Source: Tsukamurella spumae (GTDB lineage: Bacteria > Actinomycetota > Actinomycetes > Mycobacteriales > Mycobacteriaceae). From it: a stretch of 64,000 nt of DNA. Positions 49,776 to 57,573 of this stretch are shown here, one piece after another; the first letter of the stretch is position 1; each line of letters begins with the position of its first letter. The stretch covers positions 1 to 64,000 of the forward strand of contig NZ_JAAXOQ010000003.1 in the NCBI RefSeq assembly GCF_012396015.1, in the 5' to 3' direction. Made by a program: the position numbers and the translations under genes. The notes below the pieces were generated by a model that was not told the DNA's origin, searched no databases, and worked only from the letters and a program-made list of their open reading frames with translations.

Positions 49776-50354
49776 ATGACCGACCGGCCACTCATCGTCG
49801 TGGGGCTGGGTAACCCCGGCGAGAAATACGCCGCGACCCGGCACAACATCGGCTTCGACGTGGTCGACGAGCTCGCATCGCGCGCCCGCACCTCCTTCTC
49901 CCGGCACAAGAAGTCGGGGGCGGAGGTCGCGGGCGCGCGGCTCGTCGGCCGCCAGGTGTACCTGGCGAAGCCGCAGTCCTTCATGAACCTCTCCGGCGAG
50001 CCCGTCGGCGCGCTGGCCCGGTTCTACTCCGTGGAACCCACCGACGTGATCGCCGTGCACGACGAGTTGGACATCGACTTCGGTCTGGTCCGGCTCAAGC
50101 GCGGCGGCGGCGAGGGCGGGCACAACGGGTTGCGCTCGCTGACCCAGCACCTGGGCACCAAGGACTACCTGCGCGTGCGCGCGGGGATCGGCCGGCCGCC
50201 GGGTCGCCAGGACCCCGCCGACTACGTGCTCAAGCCCTTCGCCAAGACGGAGAAGCCCGAGGTGCCGCTCCTGGTCACCAACGCCGCCGACGCGGTCGAG
50301 CTGTTGATCCGCGACGGGCTCGAGGCCGCACAGAACACCGTGCACGCCTGGTGA
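49776..50354 (+). CDS. pth: Peptidyl-tRNA hydrolase
   Basis: 192 residues. Recycles tRNA from aborted translation. Catalytic features: [20 protein letters not shown] with His and Asn, [22 protein letters not shown] with Asp, and [12 protein letters not shown]. Normal length. Its stop overlaps the GNAT start as GTGA. Confidence 0.96.
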   Translation: MTDRPLIVVGLGNPGEKYAATRHNIGFDVVDELASRARTSFSRHKKSGAEVAGARLVGRQVYLAKPQSFMNLSGEPVGALARFYSVEPTDVIAVHDELDIDFGLVRLKRGGGEGGHNGLRSLTQHLGTKDYLRVRAGIGRPPGRQDPADYVLKPFAKTEKPEVPLLVTNAADAVELLIRDGLEAAQNTVHAW

Positions 50355-50899
50355 TCACCTTCCGCCGCGTGACCCGCGAGGACTTCCCGGTCCTCGCGGC
50401 GTGGCTCGCCGAGCCGCACAACCGGCGCTGGTGGAACCACGAGACCTCGCCCGAGGCGATCGAGCGCGACTTCGGGCCGTCCGTCGACGGTGCCGAGCCC
50501 TCGCTCGACTTCCTCGCGCTCGACGATGCCGGGGAGGCCTTCGGGCTGATCCAGCGGCAACGCTGGATCGACTACCCGGACGAGGCCGAGACCGCCGCGG
50601 TCGGGACCCTCGTCGACCTCGGCCCCCGCGACTGGGGCATCGACTACCTGATCGGCTCCCCCGACGCGACCGGACGCGGCCTCGGCACGGCGACGATCGC
50701 GGCGATGTGCTCGGTGATCTTCACCGAACTGGGCGGCGAACGGGTCGTCGTGGCCGTCGCCGCGGGCAACCGCCGGTCCTGGCGCGCCCTCGAGCGCGCA
50801 GGCTTCACCCTCGTGGGCCACGTGGACATCCCACCCGACAACCCCGTCGACCCGCCCGACCACGTGGTCTACGCCCTCCCGCGCCCCGCGGAGCAGTGA
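50351..50899 (+). CDS. GNAT acetyltransferase, aminoglycoside 6'-N-acetyltransferase-like
   Basis: 182 residues from a GTG. The fold and sequence resemble AAC(6')-like acetyltransferases: [25 protein letters not shown] at the start, [18 protein letters not shown] with the acetyl-CoA loop, and [21 protein letters not shown]. Intrinsic AAC(6')-type genes are common in Mycobacteriales. Resistance cannot be inferred from sequence alone. Confidence 0.8.
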   Translation: MITFRRVTREDFPVLAAWLAEPHNRRWWNHETSPEAIERDFGPSVDGAEPSLDFLALDDAGEAFGLIQRQRWIDYPDEAETAAVGTLVDLGPRDWGIDYLIGSPDATGRGLGTATIAAMCSVIFTELGGERVVVAVAAGNRRSWRALERAGFTLVGHVDIPPDNPVDPPDHVVYALPRPAEQ

Positions 50900-50922
50900 C
50901 AGGGCCGACCTGCGGGAACGGG

Positions 50923-50928
50923 TAGACT
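50923..50928 (+). promoter_or_regulatory. -10 element, probably leaderless promoter of prfC
   Basis: TAGACT ends 8 nt before the GTG of prfC, with no ribosome site between. Confidence 0.4.
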
Positions 50929-50936
50929 GGCTCCCC

Positions 50937-52541
50937 GTGAGTTCCATTGCCGACGAGGTCTCCCGCCGCCGTACCTTCGCCATCATCAGTCACCCCGACG
51001 CGGGTAAGTCGACGATGACGGAGGCCCTGGCGCTGCACGCCCGGGTGATCAACGAGGCCGGCGCCATCCACGGCAAGGCCGGCCGCAAGTCGACGGTCTC
51101 CGACTGGATGGAGATGGAGAAGGCGCGCGGCATCTCCGTGAGCTCGACGGCGCTGCAGTTCAACTACACCTCCTCCGACGCCTCTCCCGATGACGAACCG
51201 TCGGTGATCAACCTGGTGGACACCCCCGGCCACGCGGACTTCTCCGAGGACACCTACCGCGTGCTCACGGCCGTCGACGCCGCGGTCATGCTCATCGACG
51301 CCGCGAAGGGCCTGGAACCGCAGACGCTCAAGCTGTTCCAGGTGTGCCGGCATCGTGGCATCCCCGTCATCACCGTGATCAACAAGTGGGACCGTCCGGG
51401 CCGCACACCGCTGGAGCTGCTCGACGAGATCTCCGAGCGCATCGGCCTCACGCCCACTCCCCTGTTCTGGCCCGTGGGGATCGCCGGCGACTTCCGCGGC
51501 CTCCGCGATGTCCGCAAAGACGAGTACGTGCACTTCACCCGCACGGCCGGCGGCGCGAAGATCGCACCGGAGGAACACCTTTCGACCGACGCCGCCCTCG
51601 ACCGCGAGGGCGAGGTGTGGGCGGAGGCGGTCGAGGAGACCGAGCTCATGACCGAGATGGGCCAGAGCCACGACCAGGAGATGTTCCTGGCCGGCCAGAC
51701 CTCACCGGTGATCTTCACCTCGGCGATCCTCAATTTCGGTGTGCGGCAACTGCTCGAGTCGCTGGTCGAGCTCGCGCCGCCGCCCGCAGCGCGCGAGAGC
51801 ATCGCCGGTGAGGAGCGCGAGGTCACCGATCCCTTCAGCGCCGTGGTCTTCAAGGTGCAGGCGGGCATGGACTCGGCGCACCGGGATCGCCTGGCGTTCA
51901 TGCGGATCGTCTCCGGAGAGTTCGAGCGGGGCATGGTGGTGCAGCACGCGCAGACCGGCAAGCCCTTCGCCACCAAGTACGCGATGACGGTGGTCGGCCG
52001 CGACCGCGAGACGGTCGAGACCGCGTACCCCGGCGATGTGGTGGGCCTGGTCAACGCCAACGCCCTCGCGCCCGGCGACACGCTTTACGACGGTGCCAAG
52101 GTCCAGTTCCCGCCGATCCCCTCGTTCGCACCGGAGCACTTCGCCGTGGTCCGCGCCGATTCCGCGGGCAAGTACAAGCAGTTCCGCAAGGGCATCGAGC
52201 AGCTCGGCACCGAGGGCGTGGTCCAGTTGCTGCGCAACGACGTCCGCGGCGACGCCTCCCCGGTGATGGCCGCGGTCGGCCCCATGCAGTTCGAGGTCGT
52301 GGTCGCCCGGATGAAGACCGAGTTCAACGTCGATGTCCAGGTCGAGCACCTGGGCTACTCCGTTGCGCGCCGGACGGATTCGCCGAGCGCCGACGAGTTG
52401 AACCGGCAGCGCGGCGTCGAGGTCTTCGAGCGCAACGACGGTGCGCTGCTCGCCCTCTTCTCGGACAAGTGGCGGCTGCAGTACATCGAGAAGGAGCACC
52501 CGACGCTCACGCTCCAGCCGCTGGTCGCCGCCGCCGACTGA
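50937..52541 (+). CDS. prfC: Peptide chain release factor 3
   Basis: 534 residues from a GTG. Translational GTPase that recycles RF1/RF2 and acts in post-peptidyl-transfer quality control. G1 SHPDAGKST, switch region ARGISVSSTA, G3 LVDTPGHADFSEDT, G4 TVINKWDRPGR; RF3-specific C-terminal domain with GPMQFEVVVARMKTEFNVDV. Confidence 0.96.
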   Translation: MSSIADEVSRRRTFAIISHPDAGKSTMTEALALHARVINEAGAIHGKAGRKSTVSDWMEMEKARGISVSSTALQFNYTSSDASPDDEPSVINLVDTPGHADFSEDTYRVLTAVDAAVMLIDAAKGLEPQTLKLFQVCRHRGIPVITVINKWDRPGRTPLELLDEISERIGLTPTPLFWPVGIAGDFRGLRDVRKDEYVHFTRTAGGAKIAPEEHLSTDAALDREGEVWAEAVEETELMTEMGQSHDQEMFLAGQTSPVIFTSAILNFGVRQLLESLVELAPPPAARESIAGEEREVTDPFSAVVFKVQAGMDSAHRDRLAFMRIVSGEFERGMVVQHAQTGKPFATKYAMTVVGRDRETVETAYPGDVVGLVNANALAPGDTLYDGAKVQFPPIPSFAPEHFAVVRADSAGKYKQFRKGIEQLGTEGVVQLLRNDVRGDASPVMAAVGPMQFEVVVARMKTEFNVDVQVEHLGYSVARRTDSPSADELNRQRGVEVFERNDGALLALFSDKWRLQYIEKEHPTLTLQPLVAAAD

Positions 52542-52548
52542 GCCGCGA

Positions 52549-53181
52549 TCACGTCCCAGCGCCCCGGCCGGAAACGGCTTGCCCCAGATTCGCCGCGCAC
52601 CGCCGCCGTACCTCATCGATGAGCCGGTCCGCTTCCGGTGCGTCGATCAGCCCACGGGCGGCGAGCGCGAGCAGCCCGTTGATGCCCGCCCAGCACTGGA
52701 TCACCTCGCTGCGGGCGATGTCGGCGGGCTCGCCGACGGCGGCGATGACCAGGTCCAGCGCCTGCGCGAGGTACCCCCGCACCTCCGCCCGCGCGGCCCG
52801 CACCGTCGCCGAGTCCTCGCCGTGCACGTCGGTGAGGCCGAGCAGCCGGAACGCGATCGGCTCCCGTCGGTGGAAGTCGAGGTACTCGTCGAAGGCCCGC
52901 CGCGCGGCCTCCCCACCCGCACTGCCCACGACCGCCGCCGCCATGGCCGCGACGTGTTCGCTCCCGACGCGGCACGCCAGCACGGCGTAGAGGTCCGCCT
53001 TACCGCCGGGGAAGTTCGAGTAGATGCTGGTCAGCGCGACATCGGCGGCGGCGGCCAGTTCGTCGACCGAGGTACCGCGGTATCCGCCGGGGCGCGAGAA
53101 CAGATCGCCGGCCGCATCGAGCAGCGCGGTGCGGGTCCGGCGGCGACGCTTGTCGGAGGGTTCCGTCAGCAGCGATTCCAT
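52549..53181 (-). CDS. TetR-family regulator divergent from a thioesterase
   Basis: 210 residues. DNA-binding domain: RTRTALLDAAGDLFSRPGGYRGTSVDELAAAADVALTSIYSNFPGGKADLYAVL; the FPGGK variant replaces the usual FxSKE. The ligand domain is typical length. The start is probably leaderless: TAGGAT lies 6 nt upstream within the shared operator, so autorepression is likely. Probable regulator of the divergent thioesterase gene. Confidence 0.85.
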   Translation of the reverse strand: MESLLTEPSDKRRRRTRTALLDAAGDLFSRPGGYRGTSVDELAAAADVALTSIYSNFPGGKADLYAVLACRVGSEHVAAMAAAVVGSAGGEAARRAFDEYLDFHRREPIAFRLLGLTDVHGEDSATVRAARAEVRGYLAQALDLVIAAVGEPADIARSEVIQCWAGINGLLALAARGLIDAPEADRLIDEVRRRCAANLGQAVSGRGAGT

Positions 53182-53189
53182 GGCACTAT

Positions 53190-53223
53190 CCTAGTCAAAC
53201 TTCGTTTTCATAGTTGAACTAGG
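53190..53223. promoter_or_regulatory. Candidate TetR operator between divergent genes
   Basis: CTAGTCAAACT-N10-AGTTGAACTAG: 9 of 11 arm positions match, plus a C-G pair outside. It overlaps the regulator's -10 and the thioesterase ribosome site region. Confidence 0.55.
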
Positions 53224-53231
53224 AGAACACG

Positions 53232-53675
53232 ATGACCGTCTCACCCGACCAACTGGACGCCGACGCCGCCGACGGCTCCGAGATCATGAAGCAGTTCGTG
53301 CCTGCCTCGCCGTTCGTGGCGCTCCTCGGCGTCCAGTTGGAGGACATCGCCGACGGTGCCGCCACCCTTCTCGTGCCCTACCGGCCGGATCTGACGACGG
53401 TCGGCACGATGATGCACGGCGGCCTGATCGCCGCGGCCGTGGACATCGGCGTGATGGTCGCGGCGTGGGCCGGCCGCCCCGTACCGGACAAACTACGCGG
53501 GGTCACCGCCTCACTGTCGATCAACTTCATCGCGCCGCTGGTCGAGGACGGCCTGCGGGTGCGAGCACACCGCCTGTCCACCGGCCGGAAGACGAGCCAC
53601 GTCCGGTGCGACATGTTCGCGGCGACATCGGACGCGCTGGTGGCCAGCGCCACCGGCACCTACCAGGTCGGATGA
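53232..53675 (+). CDS. Hotdog-fold thioesterase (PaaI-like)
   Basis: 147 residues, ATG with AGGAG 6 nt upstream. Hotdog helix motif MMHGGLIAAAVDIGVMVAAW and second-sheet LRGVTASLSINFIAPLVEDGLRV fit the PaaI/4HBT acyl-CoA thioesterase superfamily. It probably releases CoA from aromatic or fatty acyl-CoA; substrate unknown. Regulated, by position, by the divergent TetR. Its stop abuts the stop of the LysE gene on the other strand (TGATCA). Confidence 0.85.
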   Translation: MTVSPDQLDADAADGSEIMKQFVPASPFVALLGVQLEDIADGAATLLVPYRPDLTTVGTMMHGGLIAAAVDIGVMVAAWAGRPVPDKLRGVTASLSINFIAPLVEDGLRVRAHRLSTGRKTSHVRCDMFAATSDALVASATGTYQVG

Positions 53676-54329
53676 TCAGACGCGGGCGCGCTGCGGGACC
53701 TCGCGGGCGAGCAGCAGGGCGACGGCGCCGAGCAAGGTGCCGGTGATCCGGCGCTGCCAGGCCGCCCACGACGGGCGCCGCGCGATGAGCGTCGCCACTG
53801 CGCCCGCGGCGACCACGATCGCCGCGTTCACCAGCAGCGACACCGTGATCTGCACGCCGCCGAGAACGAAGCCCTGCGCCGCGACACGGCCACGCGCCGG
53901 GTCGATGAACTGCGGGATCAGCGCGAGGTACATGATCGCCGCCTTGGGGTTGAGCAGGTTCGTCAGCAGGCCCATGCGGAACAGCTTCCACCCCGAATCC
54001 CGCGGCAGATCCGCCGTCTCGAACAGCCCGCGCCCGCCGGGGCGCAGGGCCTGCCACGCGAGGTGGGCCAGGTAGAGCGCCCCCGCGGCCTTGAAGCCCA
54101 TGAACAGCCAGGGCATCGCCACGAACACGACGGCAAGCCCGACATTGGCCAGCGTGAGGTAGACGAGGAACCCCACCCCCGTGCCGGCGAGCGAGATCAG
54201 CCCCGCCGTGCGGCCCTGGCCGATACTGCGGGAGACGAGATAGATCATGTTCGGCCCGGGCGTGAGCACCATCGCCAGCGCCGTCACCACCATTCCCGCC
54301 ACCGCGGTCCACGAAACGATCACGGCCAC
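53676..54329 (-). CDS. LysE/RhtB-family amino-acid exporter
   Basis: 217 residues, six predicted membrane helices. Signature near the N-terminus: LTPGPNMIYLVSRSIGQGRTAGL, then NLLNPKAAIMYLALIPQFIDP, both strongly conserved in LysE/RhtB exporters. Exports amino acids or analogues such as homoserine or threonine; substrate unknown. GTG start. Confidence 0.88.
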   Translation of the reverse strand: MAVIVSWTAVAGMVVTALAMVLTPGPNMIYLVSRSIGQGRTAGLISLAGTGVGFLVYLTLANVGLAVVFVAMPWLFMGFKAAGALYLAHLAWQALRPGGRGLFETADLPRDSGWKLFRMGLLTNLLNPKAAIMYLALIPQFIDPARGRVAAQGFVLGGVQITVSLLVNAAIVVAAGAVATLIARRPSWAAWQRRITGTLLGAVALLLAREVPQRARV

Positions 54330-54389
54330 GATCCTCTCGCCGTACCGGCATCGGAGTACATAGCCAGTCGGGTATGACTGGCCCTGCGG

Positions 54390-54571
54390 TCAGGCGGCAG
54401 CAGCGACCACCCCAGACGGACGGTGCAACCGCACTCGACGACGATCCGCGAGGGCGAGCGCGATGATCACCGCGGGGACCAGGACGTCGACGAGGAGAAT
54501 CCCGCCGGTGTTGCCCGGCTGATGGTCGCCGTGCGCGAACCACTGGTGTCGCGCAGCTCGAAAAGGCGCTC
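54390..54571 (-). pseudogene. Relic of a membrane-protein gene, C-terminal part
   Basis: In one minus-strand frame codon use is natural and encodes WFAHGDHQPGNTGGILLV, a hydrophobic helix (PAVIIALALADRRRVR) and a stop at 54390. Upstream the frame meets a stop at about 54571 without any start codon before the conserved-looking part. It therefore looks like the 3' end of a lost gene. Family not recognised. Confidence 0.35.
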
Positions 54572-54658
54572 ACGGCACAGGAATTCCCGTACGAGCGATA
54601 TCTCCGCGACAGCATCGTGCTGCGCGACTTCCTCGCGGCCGCGGCCGACCGCGGCTGA
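54548..54658 (+). pseudogene. Relic of a gene, C-terminal part
   Basis: The plus strand encodes VAQLEKALTAQEFPYERYL and continues RDSIVLRDFLAAAADRG to a stop at 54658, with natural codon use but no start or upstream continuation. It abuts the minus-strand relic head to head near 54550, as if two gene ends were joined by deletion. The stop touches the stop of the next gene. The rest of the 54330-54658 gap has no gene. Confidence 0.35.
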
Positions 54659-55666
54659 TCAGCTGCCGAGGATCGTCTCGATCGCGGACTCGTCGACGTC
54701 GCTGACCGACGCGGGCGAGAACTTCGGATCGCGGGTCTTGTCGACGAGGACGGCACGGATGCCCTCGACGAAGTCGGGCCGCCGGATCATCCGCGCACCG
54801 ACCACCGCCTCCTCCGCGAGGCACTGCGCCAGGGTCCGATTGCGCGACTGTTGGATCAGATCGAAGGTGACGAAGACCGAGGTGGGGCATGCCGTGGACA
54901 GCTGCTCACGGGCGGTATCGGCCCACGCGCCGGAAGCCGTGGCGAGACCGGCGAGGATCTCCGTGACCGAGTCACGGCCGAAGACATCGGCGATGTCGTC
55001 GAGCGGCAGCGTCGAGGCGGGGGCGGTGTCGCCGAACCGGGCGAGGACACCGTCGAGCTCCTCCCCGGCCAGGAGGGCGGCCTTGACGTCCGGCATGGCC
55101 GACGAGGGCACGAAGTGCGTCGCCAGACCGACGGCGAGCGCGTCGCCGGCGCCGATCCGCGCTGCGGTCATGCCCATGAGCTCGCCGACCCCCTTCGGCA
55201 GGCGCCCGAGGAGGTAGGTGGCCCCCACGTCGGGCAGGAAGCCGATGGCCACCTCGGGCATCGCGATGAGCGCCTTCTCCGACACCACGCGGTGCGAGCC
55301 GTGGATCGAGACGCCCACGCCGCCACCCATGTTCACGCCGTCGATCAACGCGACCACGGGCTTGGGGAACTCCGCGAGGCGCAGGTTCATGTCGTACTCG
55401 TCGCGGAAGAAGGGCGTGAAGTCCTCCCCCGCCACGACCTGATCGCGGATGGCGCGGATGTCGCCGCCCGCACAGAAGGCCTTGGGCGAGGCGGAGGTGA
55501 TGAGGACGCGCGTGACGGCATCGTCGGACTCCCACGCCTGCAGGGCCGCGTCGATCGCGTCCACCATGTCGCTCGTGAGCGCGTTGAGCGCCTTCGGACG
55601 GCTCAGCTCGATGTGGCCGGTGCCCCCGGCCACGGTGGTGACGATGTCCGTCTCAGTCTCGCTCAC
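54659..55666 (-). CDS. Enoyl-CoA hydratase/isomerase family, 3-hydroxyisobutyryl-CoA hydrolase-like
   Basis: 335 residues from a GTG at 55666. Crotonase fold: oxyanion motif FCAGGDIRAIRD and MGGGVGVSIHGSHRVVSEKALIAMPE; FLPDVGATYLLGRLPK and the C-terminal FVEGIRAVLVDKTRDPKFSP distinguish the hydroxyisobutyryl-CoA hydrolase branch used in valine breakdown. No other valine genes are adjacent, so a general enoyl-CoA role cannot be excluded. Confidence 0.85.
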   Translation of the reverse strand: MSETETDIVTTVAGGTGHIELSRPKALNALTSDMVDAIDAALQAWESDDAVTRVLITSASPKAFCAGGDIRAIRDQVVAGEDFTPFFRDEYDMNLRLAEFPKPVVALIDGVNMGGGVGVSIHGSHRVVSEKALIAMPEVAIGFLPDVGATYLLGRLPKGVGELMGMTAARIGAGDALAVGLATHFVPSSAMPDVKAALLAGEELDGVLARFGDTAPASTLPLDDIADVFGRDSVTEILAGLATASGAWADTAREQLSTACPTSVFVTFDLIQQSRNRTLAQCLAEEAVVGARMIRRPDFVEGIRAVLVDKTRDPKFSPASVSDVDESAIETILGS

Positions 55667-55721
55667 GCCCGCTCCTCGTTTAGTCGCATATCCAACTAAA
55701 TCAGTATGCCAGGCCCCCGCG

Positions 55722-55727
55722 TAATCT
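55722..55727 (+). promoter_or_regulatory. -10 element before the ABC-F gene
   Basis: TAATCT ends 9 nt before the ATG at 55737; no ribosome site between. Confidence 0.35.
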
Positions 55728-55736
55728 GGACCGGCG

Positions 55737-57548
55737 ATGGCGAATCTTCTCGGCGCGGATGCGCTGCACCTTCAGTACCCGACCAAAACGGTCTTCGATT
55801 CCGTCTCCCTGGGCGTCAACGAGGGCGACCGGATCGGCATCGTCGGCCGCAACGGCGACGGCAAATCGAGCCTGCTCGGCATGCTGGCCGGCACGCGCGA
55901 GCCCGACTCCGGTCGCGTTACCCGCCGGGGCGGCGTCCGCGTGGGCGTGCTGACCCAGACGGACCTCTTCGACGACGGCGACACCGTCGGGCACACGGTG
56001 GTGGGCGACACCCCCGAACACGTGTGGGCGGGCGATCCGAAGGTGCGCGACATCCTCGCCGGCCTGCTCACCGACCTGCCGTGGGACGCACGCCTCGGCG
56101 AACTGTCCGGCGGGCAGCGGCGCCGGGTCCAGCTCGCGCAGCTCCTCGCGGGCGAGCACGACGTGCTGATCCTGGACGAGCCCACCAACCACCTGGACGT
56201 CGAGGCCATCGAGTGGCTCGCCGGACACCTGAAGACCCGCTGGCCCGCCAACCAGGGCGGCCTGCTCATGGTGACCCACGACCGGTGGATCCTCGACGAG
56301 GTGTGCACCGCGACCTGGGAGGTGCACGACCGCATCGTCGAGCCCTTCGAGGGCGGCTACGCCGCGTACATCCTGCAGCGCGTCGAGCGGGACCGGCAGG
56401 CCGCATCGATCGAGCAGAAGCGGCAGAACCTCGCGCGCAAGGAGCTGGCGTGGCTGCGTCGCGGCGCCCCGGCCCGGACCTCCAAGCCGAAGTTCCGGAT
56501 CGACGCGGCGAACGCCCTCATCTCCGACGTCCCCGAGATCCGCGACAAGACGGAACTGCAGTCGCTCGCGGTCTCGCGGCTCGGCAAGGACGTCGTCGAC
56601 ATCCTCGACGTCTCGGTCTCCTACGGCGAGAAGCAGGTGCTCAGCGACGTCGAGTGGCGCATCGCCCCCGGCGAGCGCACCGGCATCCTCGGCGTCAACG
56701 GCGCCGGCAAGTCCACGCTGCTCGGGCTGATCGACGGTGCCACCGAGCCCACGACCGGCAGGGTCAAGCGCGGCAAGACCGTCAAGGTCCAGACGCTCAC
56801 GCAGCGCCTCGACGAGCTCGAGGACCACTGGGACGATCCCGTCCGCGTGGTGCTGGCGAACCTCGCGACCAGCTTCACCGTGGGCAGCGGCCCCAAGGCG
56901 CAGGATCTGACGCCGTCGCAGCTGCTGGAGCGGCTCGGCTTCGCCTCGGCGCAGCTCTCGACGCCGGTCAAGGACCTCTCCGGCGGGCAGAAGCGGCGCC
57001 TGCAGCTGCTGCTCATCCTGCTCGACTCGCCGAACGTGCTGATCCTCGACGAGCCGACCAACGACCTGGACACCGACATGCTGGCCGCGATGGAGGACCT
57101 CCTGGACTCGTGGCCCGGCACGCTCATCGTGGTCTCCCACGACCGCTACTTCCTCGAGCGCGTCACCGACCAGCAGTACGCCATCCTCGAGCGCCGCCTG
57201 CGGCACCTGCCCGGCGGCGTCGACGAGTACCTCGCCCTGCGGCGGGCCGAGCGCGGCGCCGGCTCGGCGCCGGCGTCCGGCTCCTCGGGTTCGACGGTGA
57301 CCGCCCCCTCCGCCGAGTCGGGGCTGAGCGGCGCGGAGCTGCGGGCGGCGCAGAAGGAGGTCTCCGCCGTCGAGCGGCGGATGGCCAAGCTCAGCGAACA
57401 GGTCGCGAAGGCGAAGAACGCCCTGGCCGATCACGACCAGGGCGACTACGCCGGCCTCGCGGACGAGATGAAGAAGATCTCCGCGCTGGAGGACGAGCTG
57501 GCCGAGCAGGAGCTGCGCTGGCTGGAGCTCTCGGAGTCGCTGGAGTAG
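55737..57548 (+). CDS. ABC-F family ATPase (Uup-like)
   Basis: 603 residues, two ABC domains and no membrane segment. Domain 1: GRNGDGKSS, LSGGQRRRVQ, LILDEPTNHLD. Domain 2: GVNGAGKST, LSGGQKRRLQ, LILDEPTNDLD. A linker of about 80 residues and a C-terminal coiled coil (SGAELRAAQKEVSAVERRM then ALEDELAEQELRW) match the Uup-type translation factors that act at the ribosomal E site. Some ABC-F members give antibiotic resistance, but this type looks housekeeping. Confidence 0.9.
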   Translation: MANLLGADALHLQYPTKTVFDSVSLGVNEGDRIGIVGRNGDGKSSLLGMLAGTREPDSGRVTRRGGVRVGVLTQTDLFDDGDTVGHTVVGDTPEHVWAGDPKVRDILAGLLTDLPWDARLGELSGGQRRRVQLAQLLAGEHDVLILDEPTNHLDVEAIEWLAGHLKTRWPANQGGLLMVTHDRWILDEVCTATWEVHDRIVEPFEGGYAAYILQRVERDRQAASIEQKRQNLARKELAWLRRGAPARTSKPKFRIDAANALISDVPEIRDKTELQSLAVSRLGKDVVDILDVSVSYGEKQVLSDVEWRIAPGERTGILGVNGAGKSTLLGLIDGATEPTTGRVKRGKTVKVQTLTQRLDELEDHWDDPVRVVLANLATSFTVGSGPKAQDLTPSQLLERLGFASAQLSTPVKDLSGGQKRRLQLLLILLDSPNVLILDEPTNDLDTDMLAAMEDLLDSWPGTLIVVSHDRYFLERVTDQQYAILERRLRHLPGGVDEYLALRRAERGAGSAPASGSSGSTVTAPSAESGLSGAELRAAQKEVSAVERRMAKLSEQVAKAKNALADHDQGDYAGLADEMKKISALEDELAEQELRWLELSESLE

Positions 57549-57561
57549 GCGCTACAGCGCC
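57548..57561. terminator. Short hairpin between convergent genes
   Basis: GGCGCT-AC-AGCGCC directly after the ABC-F stop codon, before the convergent copA. Weak but well placed. Confidence 0.35.
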
Positions 57562-57573
57562 CCACCACCGGGA

